From DASWIG01 sp965371445 (GTDB lineage Bacteria > Acidobacteriota > Thermoanaerobaculia > Multivoradales > J023), in assembly GCA_965371445.1 (NCBI GenBank), contig CBDUYN010000144.1, forward strand, positions 1-26,736: DNA of 26,736 nucleotides, written 5' to 3'. The notes beneath the pieces are model-generated. The model worked only from the letters and a program-made list of their open reading frames with translations, did not search any database and was not told the DNA's origin. The position numbers and the translations under genes are program-made. Below are positions 1-7,850 of the stretch, piece by piece. Numbering within the stretch: position 1 is the stretch's first letter; each line of letters opens with the position of its first letter.

Positions 1-148
1 GGAGCCGCACCGGGGTCGAGTCCTAAGGTAGCCCAGTGAGCCGCCTCCCGGAGGGACCGTTCGATGGCGCATGGGGCGTTGGAGGTGGCGGCGCCGAAAG
101 CGGCGACGGCCTCTACCGGCATGTCTTGCCCCCCCGGCGTCGCTCCTG

Positions 149-157
149 TGCTAGATT
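149..157 (+). promoter_or_regulatory. Possible extended -10 promoter element
   Basis: A TG-n-TAGATT sequence resembles an extended -10 box and lies about 70 bases before the start codon of the small secreted protein gene. The best -35-like hexamer (TTGCCC, 126-131) is 20 bases away, which is longer than usual, so the call rests on the extended -10 alone. I see no other feature in positions 1-229. Confidence 0.25.
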
Positions 158-229
158 GAGGCCAGGACCAAAAGACAGGACGTCGGCCTCCCGCCCCCGG
201 GAAGCCCCAACCCCAAGGAGGACTGAAAC

Positions 230-601
230 ATGAGGAAAGCCATCTACCTGTTCCTACTGGCCGCGCTCGCCGGCCTCGCCTTCGCCGCCGCCGCCGAGGA
301 GGGAGCCTCCGGCTCCTGGACCGGTGAGATCATCGACGTGGCCTGCTACGTGAAGAACGGCGACGGGGGCCGTGGACCCGACCACGCCAAGTGCGCCAAG
401 AGCTGCGCGAAGGGCGGTCAGCCCGTGGGGCTCTTGACCGACGACGGCACGCTCTACATCCTCGCCGCCGACCACAAGGACGGCGCGCCCTTCGAGGCCG
501 CCAAGGAGCTCGCCGGCGAGATGGCCGAGGTCATGGGCGTCGCGTCCGAGAACGCCGGTGTGAAGATGGTGACCGTCACCGGCGCGAAAAAGGCCGGCTG
601 A
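230..601 (+). CDS. Small secreted cysteine-containing protein of unknown function
   Basis: This 123-residue protein begins with a clear Sec signal peptide: charged MRK, a hydrophobic core, and an Ala-rich cleavage zone near residues 18-23. An AAGGAGG ribosome binding site ends about eight bases before the ATG. The mature part has a lone Cys in an IIDVACYV segment, then an H-x3-C-x3-C cluster (HAKCAKSCAKGG, residues about 53-64) and a GLLTDDGTLYIL stretch. The cluster could bind a metal, but no motif fixes which one. Similar short secreted proteins are, from general recollection, common in Acidobacteriota and related phyla; I cannot name a domain. The stop codon lies six bases before the start of a di-heme cytochrome c gene. 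The two are therefore probably co-transcribed, and a periplasmic redox role is possible. That role is inference. Confidence 0.8.
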   Translation: MRKAIYLFLLAALAGLAFAAAAEEGASGSWTGEIIDVACYVKNGDGGRGPDHAKCAKSCAKGGQPVGLLTDDGTLYILAADHKDGAPFEAAKELAGEMAEVMGVASENAGVKMVTVTGAKKAG

Positions 602-607
602 GCCTGA

Positions 608-1405
608 GTGAGCTTACGACTTCGTAGGATCGGCCTCGCCGTTCTCGCCCTTGCGGCGCTCGCCGGCACCGTGCCCTGGGCCGTGCGGCGGCTGCTCTGG
701 CGCTGGGAGCTGAATCCGATCCTGCGTGGCCGGCTCGTGGCCGAGGAGGCGGGGTGCTTTCTCTGCCACCGACCCTTCGCCGGCGACGAGATCCCCAATC
801 CCGGCAGCCGCTGGCAGAGCGTCCCCGCCTTCCAGGCGGGCAACTCCATGATGTACGGCTCGACCAAGCGGCAGGGGATCGAAGAGTACGTCCGCTTCGG
901 CGCACCGCGCAGCTGGCTCGACGACCCCAAGGTGGCCGAGCGTCTGGCGTCGCAGCGCCTCAGGATGCCGGCCTACGAGGACGTCCTCTCGGAGGCCGAG
1001 CTCCGCCACGCCGTGGCCTTCGTCGCCGCCCTTGAAGGCGTCGAGCCCTGGGGCGGCGAGGCGGCGGCGCCGGGCCGCCAGCTCGCCCGCGAGCACGGTT
1101 GCCTCTCCTGCCACGGCGTCGAAGGCGCGGGGGGCCTGGCGAACCCCGGTTCGCTCGCCGGTTTCGTCCCGGGCTTCCTGGGCCGCAACTTCACCGACCT
1201 CGTCCGCGACCGCGAGGAATTCGGCGAGTGGATCCGCGACGGCACGAGCCGGCGGCTGGAATCAAATCCCCTGGTGCGCGCGCTCTGGCGCCGCCAGAAG
1301 CTCTCCATGCCGGCCTACGGCGACGCGCTCGGCGAAACCGAGATCGAGGCGCTTTGGACCTGGATCGCGGCGATTCGCGAAGCGGCGGCGCAAGGATCCC
1401 CGTAG
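608..1405 (+). CDS. Membrane-anchored di-heme c-type cytochrome
   Basis: This 265-residue protein has an uncleaved-looking N-terminal hydrophobic segment (about residues 8-28, followed by RR and WRW), suggesting an inner-membrane anchor with a periplasmic body. Two cytochrome c modules follow. Each has a CxxCH heme-binding motif (CFLCH at 50-54, CLSCH at 165-169) and a downstream candidate Met ligand in a near-identical MPAY context (Met120 and Met234). The internal similarity points to a duplicated cytochrome c domain. The start is GTG, six bases after the preceding stop. The probable role is electron transfer in the periplasm; the partner is unknown because no oxidase or reductase genes are nearby. 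The similar cytochrome subunits of alcohol dehydrogenases or cbb3 oxidases are possible relatives, but nothing in the context supports them. Confidence 0.88.
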   Translation: MSLRLRRIGLAVLALAALAGTVPWAVRRLLWRWELNPILRGRLVAEEAGCFLCHRPFAGDEIPNPGSRWQSVPAFQAGNSMMYGSTKRQGIEEYVRFGAPRSWLDDPKVAERLASQRLRMPAYEDVLSEAELRHAVAFVAALEGVEPWGGEAAAPGRQLAREHGCLSCHGVEGAGGLANPGSLAGFVPGFLGRNFTDLVRDREEFGEWIRDGTSRRLESNPLVRALWRRQKLSMPAYGDALGETEIEALWTWIAAIREAAAQGSP

Positions 1406-1513
1406 GCAGGGCTACAATGTGGCATACTTGGAGAACCGTATGAGGGGAAAGGTCTTCGTGAGTATGGCCGGAGCGCGGCGTGGGGAGGGACCGCGGAGGC
1501 GATTGAGGACGAC

Positions 1514-2218
1514 ATGGAGCAGGAAGCCGCTCGTACAGAGTACGCCGAGCCGATCGGCCCGAAGCGCCCCGGCACCCAGGCCGATGCCGAGCGACTCGGC
1601 GCCACCGGTCCGGCCGACCCCGACCCCAAGGCCGAGCGCATCGAGCGCGCCATTGAGGCCTTCCAGGCGGGAGAGGACTCGGAAGGGAGCTTCCGGACGC
1701 TCTTTGACCACTACTATCCGGTCGTACGTCGATTCTTCTCGAAACGAGTCTTTTCGTCCGAAGATCGACTCGACCTAACCCAAGAGACGTTTTTGCGGGT
1801 CTATACCGGATTAGAGGGCTTTCGTCGGGAGGCTCAGTTCGGTACCTGGCTGTTTCGGATCGCCCACAACACCCACCTCAAGTGGCTTCGGCACCTGAGG
1901 CCCGACGAGACCGACTCGACCTCCCTGCCAACGGGCGACGGGAGGACGAGTACCGCGGAGCCGGCCGCGCTGGCCACCCCGGAGAGCGCACTGGACGAGA
2001 TGCTGCTCGACGAGAAGCAGCAACTCCTCTACGACGCGATCCAGGAGCTCCCGACCCAGATGCGCGAGTCGACGGAGTTGCGTGTCTACCAGGAGCTCAG
2101 CTACCGGGAGATCTCGGTGGCGATGAACCTCTCGGTCGACACGATCAAGGTTCACCTCTTCCAGGCTCGCAAGAAGCTTCGGAAGAGGTTGGAAGACGCT
2201 TTTGAACTGGACTTATGA
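1514..2218 (+). CDS. ECF-family RNA polymerase sigma factor (unit 1)
   Basis: This 234-residue sigma-70 family protein has the two-domain ECF layout. Residues 1-57 are a low-complexity, Pro/Ala/Glu-rich extension not typical of the family. Region 2 spans about 58-128, with the DLTQETFLRVY and FGTWLFRIAHN core motifs. Region 4 spans about 170-226, with the helix-turn-helix in LSYREISVAMNLSVDTIKVHLFQARKKL (split here: LSYREISVAMNL and SVDTIKVHLFQARKKL). A GAGGA ribosome binding site precedes the ATG. The next gene, 15 bases downstream, encodes a membrane anti-sigma factor, followed by a CHAT protease-like protein, so this is a cell-envelope signalling cassette. It would direct RNA polymerase to a small regulon when released. 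Autoregulation is common for ECF units, but I cannot identify a promoter pair by eye. Confidence 0.93.
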   Translation: MEQEAARTEYAEPIGPKRPGTQADAERLGATGPADPDPKAERIERAIEAFQAGEDSEGSFRTLFDHYYPVVRRFFSKRVFSSEDRLDLTQETFLRVYTGLEGFRREAQFGTWLFRIAHNTHLKWLRHLRPDETDSTSLPTGDGRTSTAEPAALATPESALDEMLLDEKQQLLYDAIQELPTQMRESTELRVYQELSYREISVAMNLSVDTIKVHLFQARKKLRKRLEDAFELDL

Positions 2219-2233
2219 GAACGAGGTAGGAAC

Positions 2234-3010
2234 GTGAGCACCAAGATCCATGCCGCCAAATCCCCCGGCGTATCCGGTCCCCACCCCGGTGTCGAGGAGT
2301 GGATCGCCTATCATGGACGCACTCTCGCCACCGGTGAGGAGGAGCGCCTGAGAAGCCACCTGGTCACCTGTCCGGAGTGCGTGACGCTGCTGCTCGACGT
2401 CGAGGCTTTCGAGCGCCCGCACGGCGAGGACCCGGACCAGGTCTCCGAGCTCGAGAGAGTCGCCGCGTGGCGCTCGTTTCAAGGCGCCCTGCGGCGTCAG
2501 GAAATCCGCGAGGAATCGTCGGCGGGAAAGCCGCCGGCGACGCCGTGGTCGCAGCGCATGGCGATCGCCGCGTCTCTCCTCGTCGCCATCCTGGGGCTCT
2601 CCGCCTGGATGGCCGGCCAACGGGCCAACAGCGGGTTGCGTGCCCGCCTCGATGCGCTCTCCGCGCCGCAGGCGAACGCCGTGATCGTCGACCTCTACCA
2701 GGAGCCCACGAGGCGAAGCGGCGGCGAGACGGCCACCGAGGTGCCCCTGGGGTCGCCCGCCACCCTGGTGCTCTACCTGAGCGAGCCCCAGGAGTATGCC
2801 GACTACGAGGTCGACATCCTCGACGAGCGGGAGGAGACCGTGTGGTCGAGCCGAGGCCTGGAGCTCGACCCCGACTTCCTCACCGTGACGCTCGCGCTGC
2901 CGGGCGGCTCGCTGCCGGGCGGCGAGTACCGCATCCGGCTCTATGGCGTCGGCGCCGGGGAGAAGGTGCTCCTCGGGGACTATCCTCCGATCCTCCTGCA
3001 ACCGGCGTAG
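2234..3010 (+). CDS. Zinc-finger transmembrane anti-sigma factor (unit 1)
   Basis: This 258-residue protein has an N-terminal ZAS-type anti-sigma domain with the H-x3-C-x2-C signature (His42, Cys46, Cys49 in SHLVTCPEC). One transmembrane helix follows (about 107-127, AIAASLLVAILGLSAWM), then an extracytoplasmic beta-rich domain (about 140-258). That domain contains strands such as ATLVLYLSEPQ and GGEYRIRLYGVG, which look immunoglobulin-like. The protein is expected to hold the preceding ECF sigma factor at the membrane until an envelope signal is received. The start is GTG with a GAGGTAGG-like ribosome binding site. The C-terminal domain, which recurs in sigma/CHAT loci as far as I recall, could sense a ligand or bind the neighbouring CHAT protein; this is inference. 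It is very probably co-transcribed with both neighbours. Confidence 0.88.
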   Translation: MSTKIHAAKSPGVSGPHPGVEEWIAYHGRTLATGEEERLRSHLVTCPECVTLLLDVEAFERPHGEDPDQVSELERVAAWRSFQGALRRQEIREESSAGKPPATPWSQRMAIAASLLVAILGLSAWMAGQRANSGLRARLDALSAPQANAVIVDLYQEPTRRSGGETATEVPLGSPATLVLYLSEPQEYADYEVDILDEREETVWSSRGLELDPDFLTVTLALPGGSLPGGEYRIRLYGVGAGEKVLLGDYPPILLQPA

Positions 3011-3056
3011 GACGGCAGCTATCTCTGGTCCCGCTCCGGCTGCCGAGCTTGCTTCG

Positions 3057-6000
3057 ATGACCTGCGCTGGCGAAAAACGGCTGCATGCGACCCCTGAAGC
3101 GTTGAGCTGGCGCCGCCAGCGGGTCGCCGCGGCGCTGCTCCTCGCGGCGCTCCTCTCCCCAGCCTGCCAGGAGCCGGCGCCCGAGGCGCGCGTTGCCGAG
3201 GAGGCGCCGGTCTTTCGTGGGGCCGCCGCTCCCGAGAGGCCAACGCCGCGGCCGTCCGAAGCGGCGCCGCGCCCACCGACGGAGCTGGTTCTCGACGACA
3301 AGCTCGACGCCATCCCTCTCGGTCCCCGAGAAAGTCACGACTATGTCCTCGAAGCCGCGGAGGGGGAGATCCTGCTCGTCGGGGTGGAGCAGCAGGGCGT
3401 CGACGTCGCGGCCGTCCTCTTCGGTCCCGGGGACGAAGAGCTTGTTCGCATCGACAGCCCGAGCGGTGCCTGGGGAGAAGAGACGCTCCTCTACCTGGCA
3501 TCGAGCTCGGGCACCTATCGCCTGAAGATCGAAGGAGGCCGATCCGGCGGCCTATACGGCGTCCGATTCCTGGAACGGCACGAGGCGGGGGAGCGGGACC
3601 GGAGGCGGTACCTGGCAGCGAGGAGCTTTGACGCGGCCGAGAAGCTTCGGCGTCAGAGACGACCGGAGCCCCTGCGCAGAGCCATCGCTGAGCTCGAACG
3701 GGCCCTGGCCCTCTACCGTGAGCTCGGCGACGTCGAAGGCCAGGCGAACGTCTTCCACCGGATCGGTCTTTGCCACGTGTACCTGGACGAGCGGCGCGAG
3801 GCGGTCCTGGCCTTCGAAGAGGCCCTACCGCTGCTCGCGACGGCGCAGAAGCGCCATCTCCGGGCCTTGACGCTCCAGCTTCTGGGAAGCGAGTACCAAA
3901 AGCTTGGAGAATACGTTCGTTCCCGCGACTACTACCTGGAAGCCCACACCGAGCGAGTCGAGCTCGCCGACCGGCTTGAGCGGGCGAAGACCGCCAACAA
4001 CCTCGCCATCGCGCAGCGTCGGCTGGGCGAGCTCCAGGAAGCCCTCCATCTCTACGACCAGGCTCTCGCCCTCTGGCAGGACCTCGGAGACCGCGTCGAG
4101 GTGGCGCGGACGCGTCACAACCGGGGGAGGTGCCTTTACGGCCTGGGTGATTACGAGGCGGCGCTCGACGACTTCCGACAGGCCCTCGCCATCCGGGTGG
4201 AGCTTGGCGACTACCGGTACCAGGCCTCGACGCTCACCGCCATCGGTGTCGTCCACGAGAGCCGTGACCAGCTCGACGAGGCCCTCGACCACTATGAGCG
4301 AGCGCTCGCCCTGCGCGAAGAGTACGGCGAGCCGCACGAACAGGCCGCGACCTTTCAGCTGCTCGCCGGGCCCTTGATCCGCAAGGGGCGTGCCCCGGAA
4401 GCGCTGGATCGCCTGCGCCGTGCTCTGCGGATCTTCGAAGAGGAGGACAACCCACGAGAGAAGGCCTGGTCGTTGCTGGGCATCGGCCTCGCTCTCCATT
4501 CGACGGGCGAGCTCGACGAGGCCCGCGACTCTTTGGAGCGCGCGTTGCAGATCTTCGAGGATCTTTCCCTTCCCGAGGGCGAGCTCGCGGGCCGCTACGC
4601 TCTGGCGGCGCTCCAGCGCCAAAGCGGCGAGCTCGAAGCCGCCCGCTCGCAGCTCGAGCGCTGTGTCGCCAGGATCGAGAGCCTGCGCTCCAAGTCGGTC
4701 AGCCAGCCGCTGCGGGCCTCCTACTTCGCCACCAAGCAGGATCACTACGAGGCCTTGGTCGAGGTGTTGATGAGCCTCCACGGCCGGGAGCCGGCTGCCG
4801 GCCACGACCGCGAGGCGCTCACCGTAGCCGAACGCGCCCGGGCCCGCTCGCAGCTCGAGATCCTGGCCGAAAGCCACGCCGGGATTCGCGGCGTCGCTTC
4901 GCCGGAGCAGCAGAAGCGCTTGCGCGAGCTGACCCGGGAGATCTACGTCAAGGAGGAGGTACGCCGGAGCCTGCTCAACCCGGTGGCCGAGGAAGACCCT
5001 CCCTCGCAGCAGCAGGTCGGCGCGGTGGAGCGGGACCTTCGCCTCCTCCTACGAGAGCATGAGCAAGTCCAGGCGGAGGTCCGGCGCACAAGCCCCCGCT
5101 ATGCCGCTTTTACCCGGCACCGGCCGCTTGTGGCCGACGAGATCCAGACCCTGATGGACGACGAGACCCTGATGCTCCAGTACAAGCTGGGAGACGAGAG
5201 GAGCTTTGTCTGGGCGGTGAGCGCCGACACCGTCCGTAGCTTCGAGCTCGCGGGCCGTGCCCGGATCGAGGCCCAGGCGCGCCGCGCCCACCGGCTCCTC
5301 GCCTTGAGCCACCAGCGGGAAGGCCGCCTCGGGACCCGTATCGCCCTGGAGGGCCTCGCCGATCTGGTCCTCGGGGCGCCGGCGGAGGTCTTGGGCGAGA
5401 AGAGACGTCTCCTCGTTGTCGCTGACGGTGCGCTCCAATACATTCCGTTCGGCGTCCTTCCCGCCGCGCCACCCTCCGAGCCCGGCGGTGAGCGCCGGCC
5501 GCTCGTCGTCGAGCACGAGATCACCTCCATACCGTCGGCCTCGATGCTCGCCACCCTGCGCCGTGAGCTGGGCGGACGGCCCAAGGCGCCGAGGCTCGTC
5601 GCGATGATCGCAGATCCGGTGTTTCAGGGTCACGACCCCCGCTTCCAGAAGCTCGCCGGGGACCCTGACGCGGCGGCCGTTTTCCGGGGCGTGGAAGCGG
5701 CCGGCCGGCGCGACTTCGAGCGCCTCGTCTACTCCCGGCGCGAGGCGGAGGCTGTGCTCGCGCTCGTGCCCGCCGGGAAGCAGCTCAAGGCCTTCGGCTT
5801 CGACGCCAACCTGGACCTGGTGCTCGGCGGCGCCCTCAAGGGCTACCAGATCGTCCACTTCGCGACCCATGGCGAGCTCGACTCCGAGCACCCGGAGCTG
5901 TCTCGGCTCGTCCTTTCGCTGCTCGACGAGGCGGGGCGTGAGCGCGACGGTTTCCTCCACGCCCAAGAGATCTACGACCTGGAGCTGGACGCTGAGCTGG

Positions 6001-6290
6001 TGGTGCTTTCCGCCTGCGAGACCGCGCTCGGCAAGGAGATCCGCGGAGAGGGCCTGGTCGGGCTGACTCAGGCCTTCCTCTACGCCGGGGCGGCGCGGGT
6101 GATGGTGAGCCTCTGGCAGGTCAACGACCAGGCCACCGCGGAGCTCATGAGCCGCTTCTACCACCACCATCTGAGCGACGGCATGCAGCCTGCCGCAGCC
6201 CTGCGGCAGGCGCAGCTTGAAGTGGCCGGCGAGAGGCCGTGGCAGGCCCCCTATTACTGGGCGGGCTTCACGCTCCAGGGCCCCTGGTGA
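3057..6290 (+). CDS. Exported TPR-repeat CHAT domain (caspase-like) protein
   Basis: The protein has about 1077 residues from the ATG at 3057. An in-frame ATG at 2943 lies inside the anti-sigma gene and would spoil the signal peptide, so I prefer 3057, though its ribosome binding site is weak. Residues about 20-38 form a signal segment ending in LLSPAC, a possible lipobox. A Pro/Ala-rich linker and a beta-sandwich region resembling PPC domains come next (about 75-175). Around nine tetratricopeptide repeats follow (about 200-560), many with ALALYRELGD or LGDYRYQAST patterns. A C-terminal CHAT domain completes the protein (about 690-1077). The caspase dyad is intact: His938 in HFATHGEL and Cys987 in VLSACETALG. 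CHAT proteins are clan CD proteases such as separase-like and Csx29 proteins. The location with an ECF/anti-sigma pair suggests a role in envelope signalling or regulated proteolysis. The substrate is unknown. Confidence 0.92.
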   Translation: MTCAGEKRLHATPEALSWRRQRVAAALLLAALLSPACQEPAPEARVAEEAPVFRGAAAPERPTPRPSEAAPRPPTELVLDDKLDAIPLGPRESHDYVLEAAEGEILLVGVEQQGVDVAAVLFGPGDEELVRIDSPSGAWGEETLLYLASSSGTYRLKIEGGRSGGLYGVRFLERHEAGERDRRRYLAARSFDAAEKLRRQRRPEPLRRAIAELERALALYRELGDVEGQANVFHRIGLCHVYLDERREAVLAFEEALPLLATAQKRHLRALTLQLLGSEYQKLGEYVRSRDYYLEAHTERVELADRLERAKTANNLAIAQRRLGELQEALHLYDQALALWQDLGDRVEVARTRHNRGRCLYGLGDYEAALDDFRQALAIRVELGDYRYQASTLTAIGVVHESRDQLDEALDHYERALALREEYGEPHEQAATFQLLAGPLIRKGRAPEALDRLRRALRIFEEEDNPREKAWSLLGIGLALHSTGELDEARDSLERALQIFEDLSLPEGELAGRYALAALQRQSGELEAARSQLERCVARIESLRSKSVSQPLRASYFATKQDHYEALVEVLMSLHGREPAAGHDREALTVAERARARSQLEILAESHAGIRGVASPEQQKRLRELTREIYVKEEVRRSLLNPVAEEDPPSQQQVGAVERDLRLLLREHEQVQAEVRRTSPRYAAFTRHRPLVADEIQTLMDDETLMLQYKLGDERSFVWAVSADTVRSFELAGRARIEAQARRAHRLLALSHQREGRLGTRIALEGLADLVLGAPAEVLGEKRRLLVVADGALQYIPFGVLPAAPPSEPGGERRPLVVEHEITSIPSASMLATLRRELGGRPKAPRLVAMIADPVFQGHDPRFQKLAGDPDAAAVFRGVEAAGRRDFERLVYSRREAEAVLALVPAGKQLKAFGFDANLDLVLGGALKGYQIVHFATHGELDSEHPELSRLVLSLLDEAGRERDGFLHAQEIYDLELDAELVVLSACETALGKEIRGEGLVGLTQAFLYAGAARVMVSLWQVNDQATAELMSRFYHHHLSDGMQPAAALRQAQLEVAGERPWQAPYYWAGFTLQGPW

Positions 6291-6370
6291 AGGCTTCCCT
6301 AAACAAAATCCGCCGAGAGGGGTCTAATAGAAAGACAGGGGAACGGATCAGTCCATGAGGAGGAGTCACG

Positions 6371-6451
6371 ATGGATGCCTACGCCATTCGCCGGGAAGAT
6401 CCTGGAACGTCGAATGAAGAGGACGATCCCAAGAAGCCCACCAAGGGCTGA
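6371..6451 (+). CDS. Candidate 26-residue peptide ORF downstream of the CHAT gene
   Basis: A short ORF starts 80 bases after the CHAT stop codon on the same strand. It is preceded by a strong ribosome binding site, GAGGAGGAG at 6357-6365, five bases before the ATG. The peptide is hydrophilic and charged: it starts MDAYAIRRED, continues through an acidic NEEDD run, and ends DPKKPTKG. It has no signal peptide, no membrane segment and no cysteine. I do not recognise a family. An overlapping frame starting at ATG 6355 codes 19 residues but lacks a comparable ribosome binding site. The combination of a strong RBS with a tiny product next to a predicted protease is suggestive but could be chance. 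Confidence 0.45.
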   Translation: MDAYAIRREDPGTSNEEDDPKKPTKG

Positions 6452-6839
6452 CGGCAGCACCTGACGGCGGATTCTCTTCCGGCTCTACGCGTCGCCGTAG
6501 GGTCGGAGTCTGCCTTCCGGACCCCGAGGAGACGGCCGCCGTAGAAAAAAGTCGAAAAAATCTCGCTCCCGGCTAACCCCAAACGCTCCCCAAGGGATCT
6601 ACACCACTAAAGACGGAATTCGCGATCACCAGAACGTCACTCCGTCCAACCCGCTGAGGAGAAACGCATTGCGACCCAATCGTCAGTCGATGCCAACCGC
6701 ACCCAATGCCCTTCCGGCGTCCCGCTTCTCGCGCCGGTCGGGTCTACGGAGGGAACCCTCCCGTCTCGTGCTGACTACCCTTATCTTATAACTTGGATTT
6801 ACGGGTGTGCAGCGGGGCTATGTTCCGATGCCTGAAATC
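6452..6839. other. Intergenic stretch, no gene recognised
   Basis: About 390 bases lie between the small ORF and a terminator hairpin. They contain A-runs near 6543-6560 (two AAAAAA tracts), a GGAGGG-AA-CCCTCC inverted repeat near 6748-6761, and a TATAAC hexamer at 6787-6792 that resembles a -10 box on the plus strand. I found no convincing coding frame, tRNA or known riboswitch by eye. The TATAAC box would give a transcript of about 70 bases ending at the hairpin at 6840-6859, but there is no good -35 box. Confidence 0.5.
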
Positions 6840-6868
6840 GAGGGGCCGCAAGGCCCCTCACTATTTTT
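6840..6868. terminator. Intrinsic terminator hairpin, probably bidirectional
   Basis: A perfect 8-bp stem (GAGGGGCC / GGCCCCTC) closes a GCAA tetraloop (6848-6851). On the plus strand ACTATTTTT follows, giving a U-tract offset by four bases. On the minus strand the hairpin begins 31 bases after the stop of the RskA-like anti-sigma gene, where a terminator would be expected, but the tail there (GATTTC) is U-poor. It may serve the minus-strand sigma operon, a short plus-strand transcript, or both. Confidence 0.65.
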
Positions 6869-6890
6869 GGGCACTCACTGTGTTTGGCGT

Positions 6891-7850
6891 TCAGAGTGTC
6901 ACCGGCTTGTCGCCGAGCAGCATGATCTGCCCTTCGGGCTTGCCAAGCTCTCCCGGCTCTTCCAGGCTCAGGGCGAAGCCCCGGGTGCCCTCGGGCATGG
7001 TCGGCGCTTCGAGGCTACCTCGACTCCCCCGGATCTCCACCGAGCCGGCGTCGATCATTCCCTCTTCGGTGACGAACCACAGGTGGTACTCGCGCCCGGC
7101 CGGCGCCGGCGACATGTCGCGCACGCTCAGGAGCCACTGCTGGTGCTGGCCGCAGACGAAGACCGTACCGCTACACGCGGTCTGGGACGCCGTGGCCCGC
7201 AGCGGATAGGCCGTGCGGGCGGTGGTCGCCACCATCTGGAACTGGTGCCCGAGCTCTTCGGCCAGGGTCTGAGCCGAGGTGAGCTCGCTTTCCAGGCGGA
7301 CGATCCGTTGCTGCTGGTCCTGGACGCGTCCCACGAGGTAACCCAGGCCCACCAGACAGACGGCGAGCGTCGCCGCCAGGGGCAGGAGGGTCCGTCCGAA
7401 GCGCCAACCGCCGCCCACCGGCACCGGAACGCCGGCCGCCGGGACGCCCGCCGCCGGGACGCCGGCCGCCGGGACGCCGGCCGCCGGGACGCCGGCCGCC
7501 GGGACGCCCGCCGGCTTTTCGCGGCGTCCCGGGAACTTCACCAGGGTGATCTCCGCGGCGGCCTTTTCCTTCTCGTGCGCGGCCCGCTCCGCGGCTCCGC
7601 CGCCACGCCTCGCCCCCTGGACGAGGGTGAGGTCGTCGACGCCTCGTTGCGGCCCACCGACTTGGGCCAGGATCGCCAGTTTCACGTCGGGCCGTGGCGT
7701 CACCGGCTCCAGCTCGTAGGGTAGGAGCGCGAGCAGCTCGGTGTATTCGCGTACCAGGGGCTCGGGTGCGGCGTCTCCGGCGCCCTCGCCGTTGAGCCGG
7801 TCGACGGCCTCCAGGATGGCCCGGTCTTTCGGTTGAAGCTTGTCCGTCAT
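6891..7850 (-). CDS. RskA-like transmembrane anti-sigma factor (unit 2)
   Basis: This 319-residue protein has an N-terminal helical region without a zinc-finger signature (about 1-65), a charged linker, and a repeated GVPAA segment (about 115-143) encoded by a minisatellite. One transmembrane helix (about 154-174, LLPLAATLAVCLVGLGYLVG) and a short coiled coil (176-203) follow. The C-terminal domain (about 213-319) matches the anti-sigma-K factor RskA family, with motifs such as REYHLWFVTEEG and GFALSLEEPG. RskA proteins are membrane anti-sigma factors that release a SigK-type sigma after extracytoplasmic proteolysis. The gene starts inside the stop codon of the sigma gene (ATGA overlap, 7847-7850), so the two are translationally coupled. 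A terminator hairpin lies 31 bases past its stop. Confidence 0.9.
   Translation of the reverse strand: MTDKLQPKDRAILEAVDRLNGEGAGDAAPEPLVREYTELLALLPYELEPVTPRPDVKLAILAQVGGPQRGVDDLTLVQGARRGGGAAERAAHEKEKAAAEITLVKFPGRREKPAGVPAAGVPAAGVPAAGVPAAGVPAAGVPVPVGGGWRFGRTLLPLAATLAVCLVGLGYLVGRVQDQQQRIVRLESELTSAQTLAEELGHQFQMVATTARTAYPLRATASQTACSGTVFVCGQHQQWLLSVRDMSPAPAGREYHLWFVTEEGMIDAGSVEIRGSRGSLEAPTMPEGTRGFALSLEEPGELGKPEGQIMLLGDKPVTL
7431..7505 (-). repeat. 15-bp tandem repeat (five units) within the anti-sigma gene
   Basis: Five consecutive 15-base units run from 7431 to 7505. Four are identical and the second has a single base change (GCCCG for GCCGG). Because the unit is a multiple of three, the array stays in frame and codes a repeating Gly-Val-Pro-Ala-Ala linker before the transmembrane helix. 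The near-perfect nucleotide identity suggests recent slippage rather than old selection. Confidence 0.92.

Noticed and set aside
36..233. 65-codon open frame before the first gene
   Set aside because: Arg/Pro/Gly-rich product without a ribosome binding site; overlaps the likely promoter and the start of the real gene.
3825..4877. 350-codon open frame antisense to the CHAT gene
   Set aside because: It mirrors the TPR repeats; high G+C keeps the opposite frame open. The plus-strand product has clear domains.
6748..6761. GGAGGG-AA-CCCTCC inverted repeat as a terminator
   Set aside because: The loop is only two bases and there is no U-tract; more likely a chance palindrome or operator half-sites.
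6807..7724. 305-codon open frame antisense to the RskA-like gene
   Set aside because: Product is low complexity with Arg-Arg-Asp-Ala repeats, an artefact of the 15-bp minisatellite.
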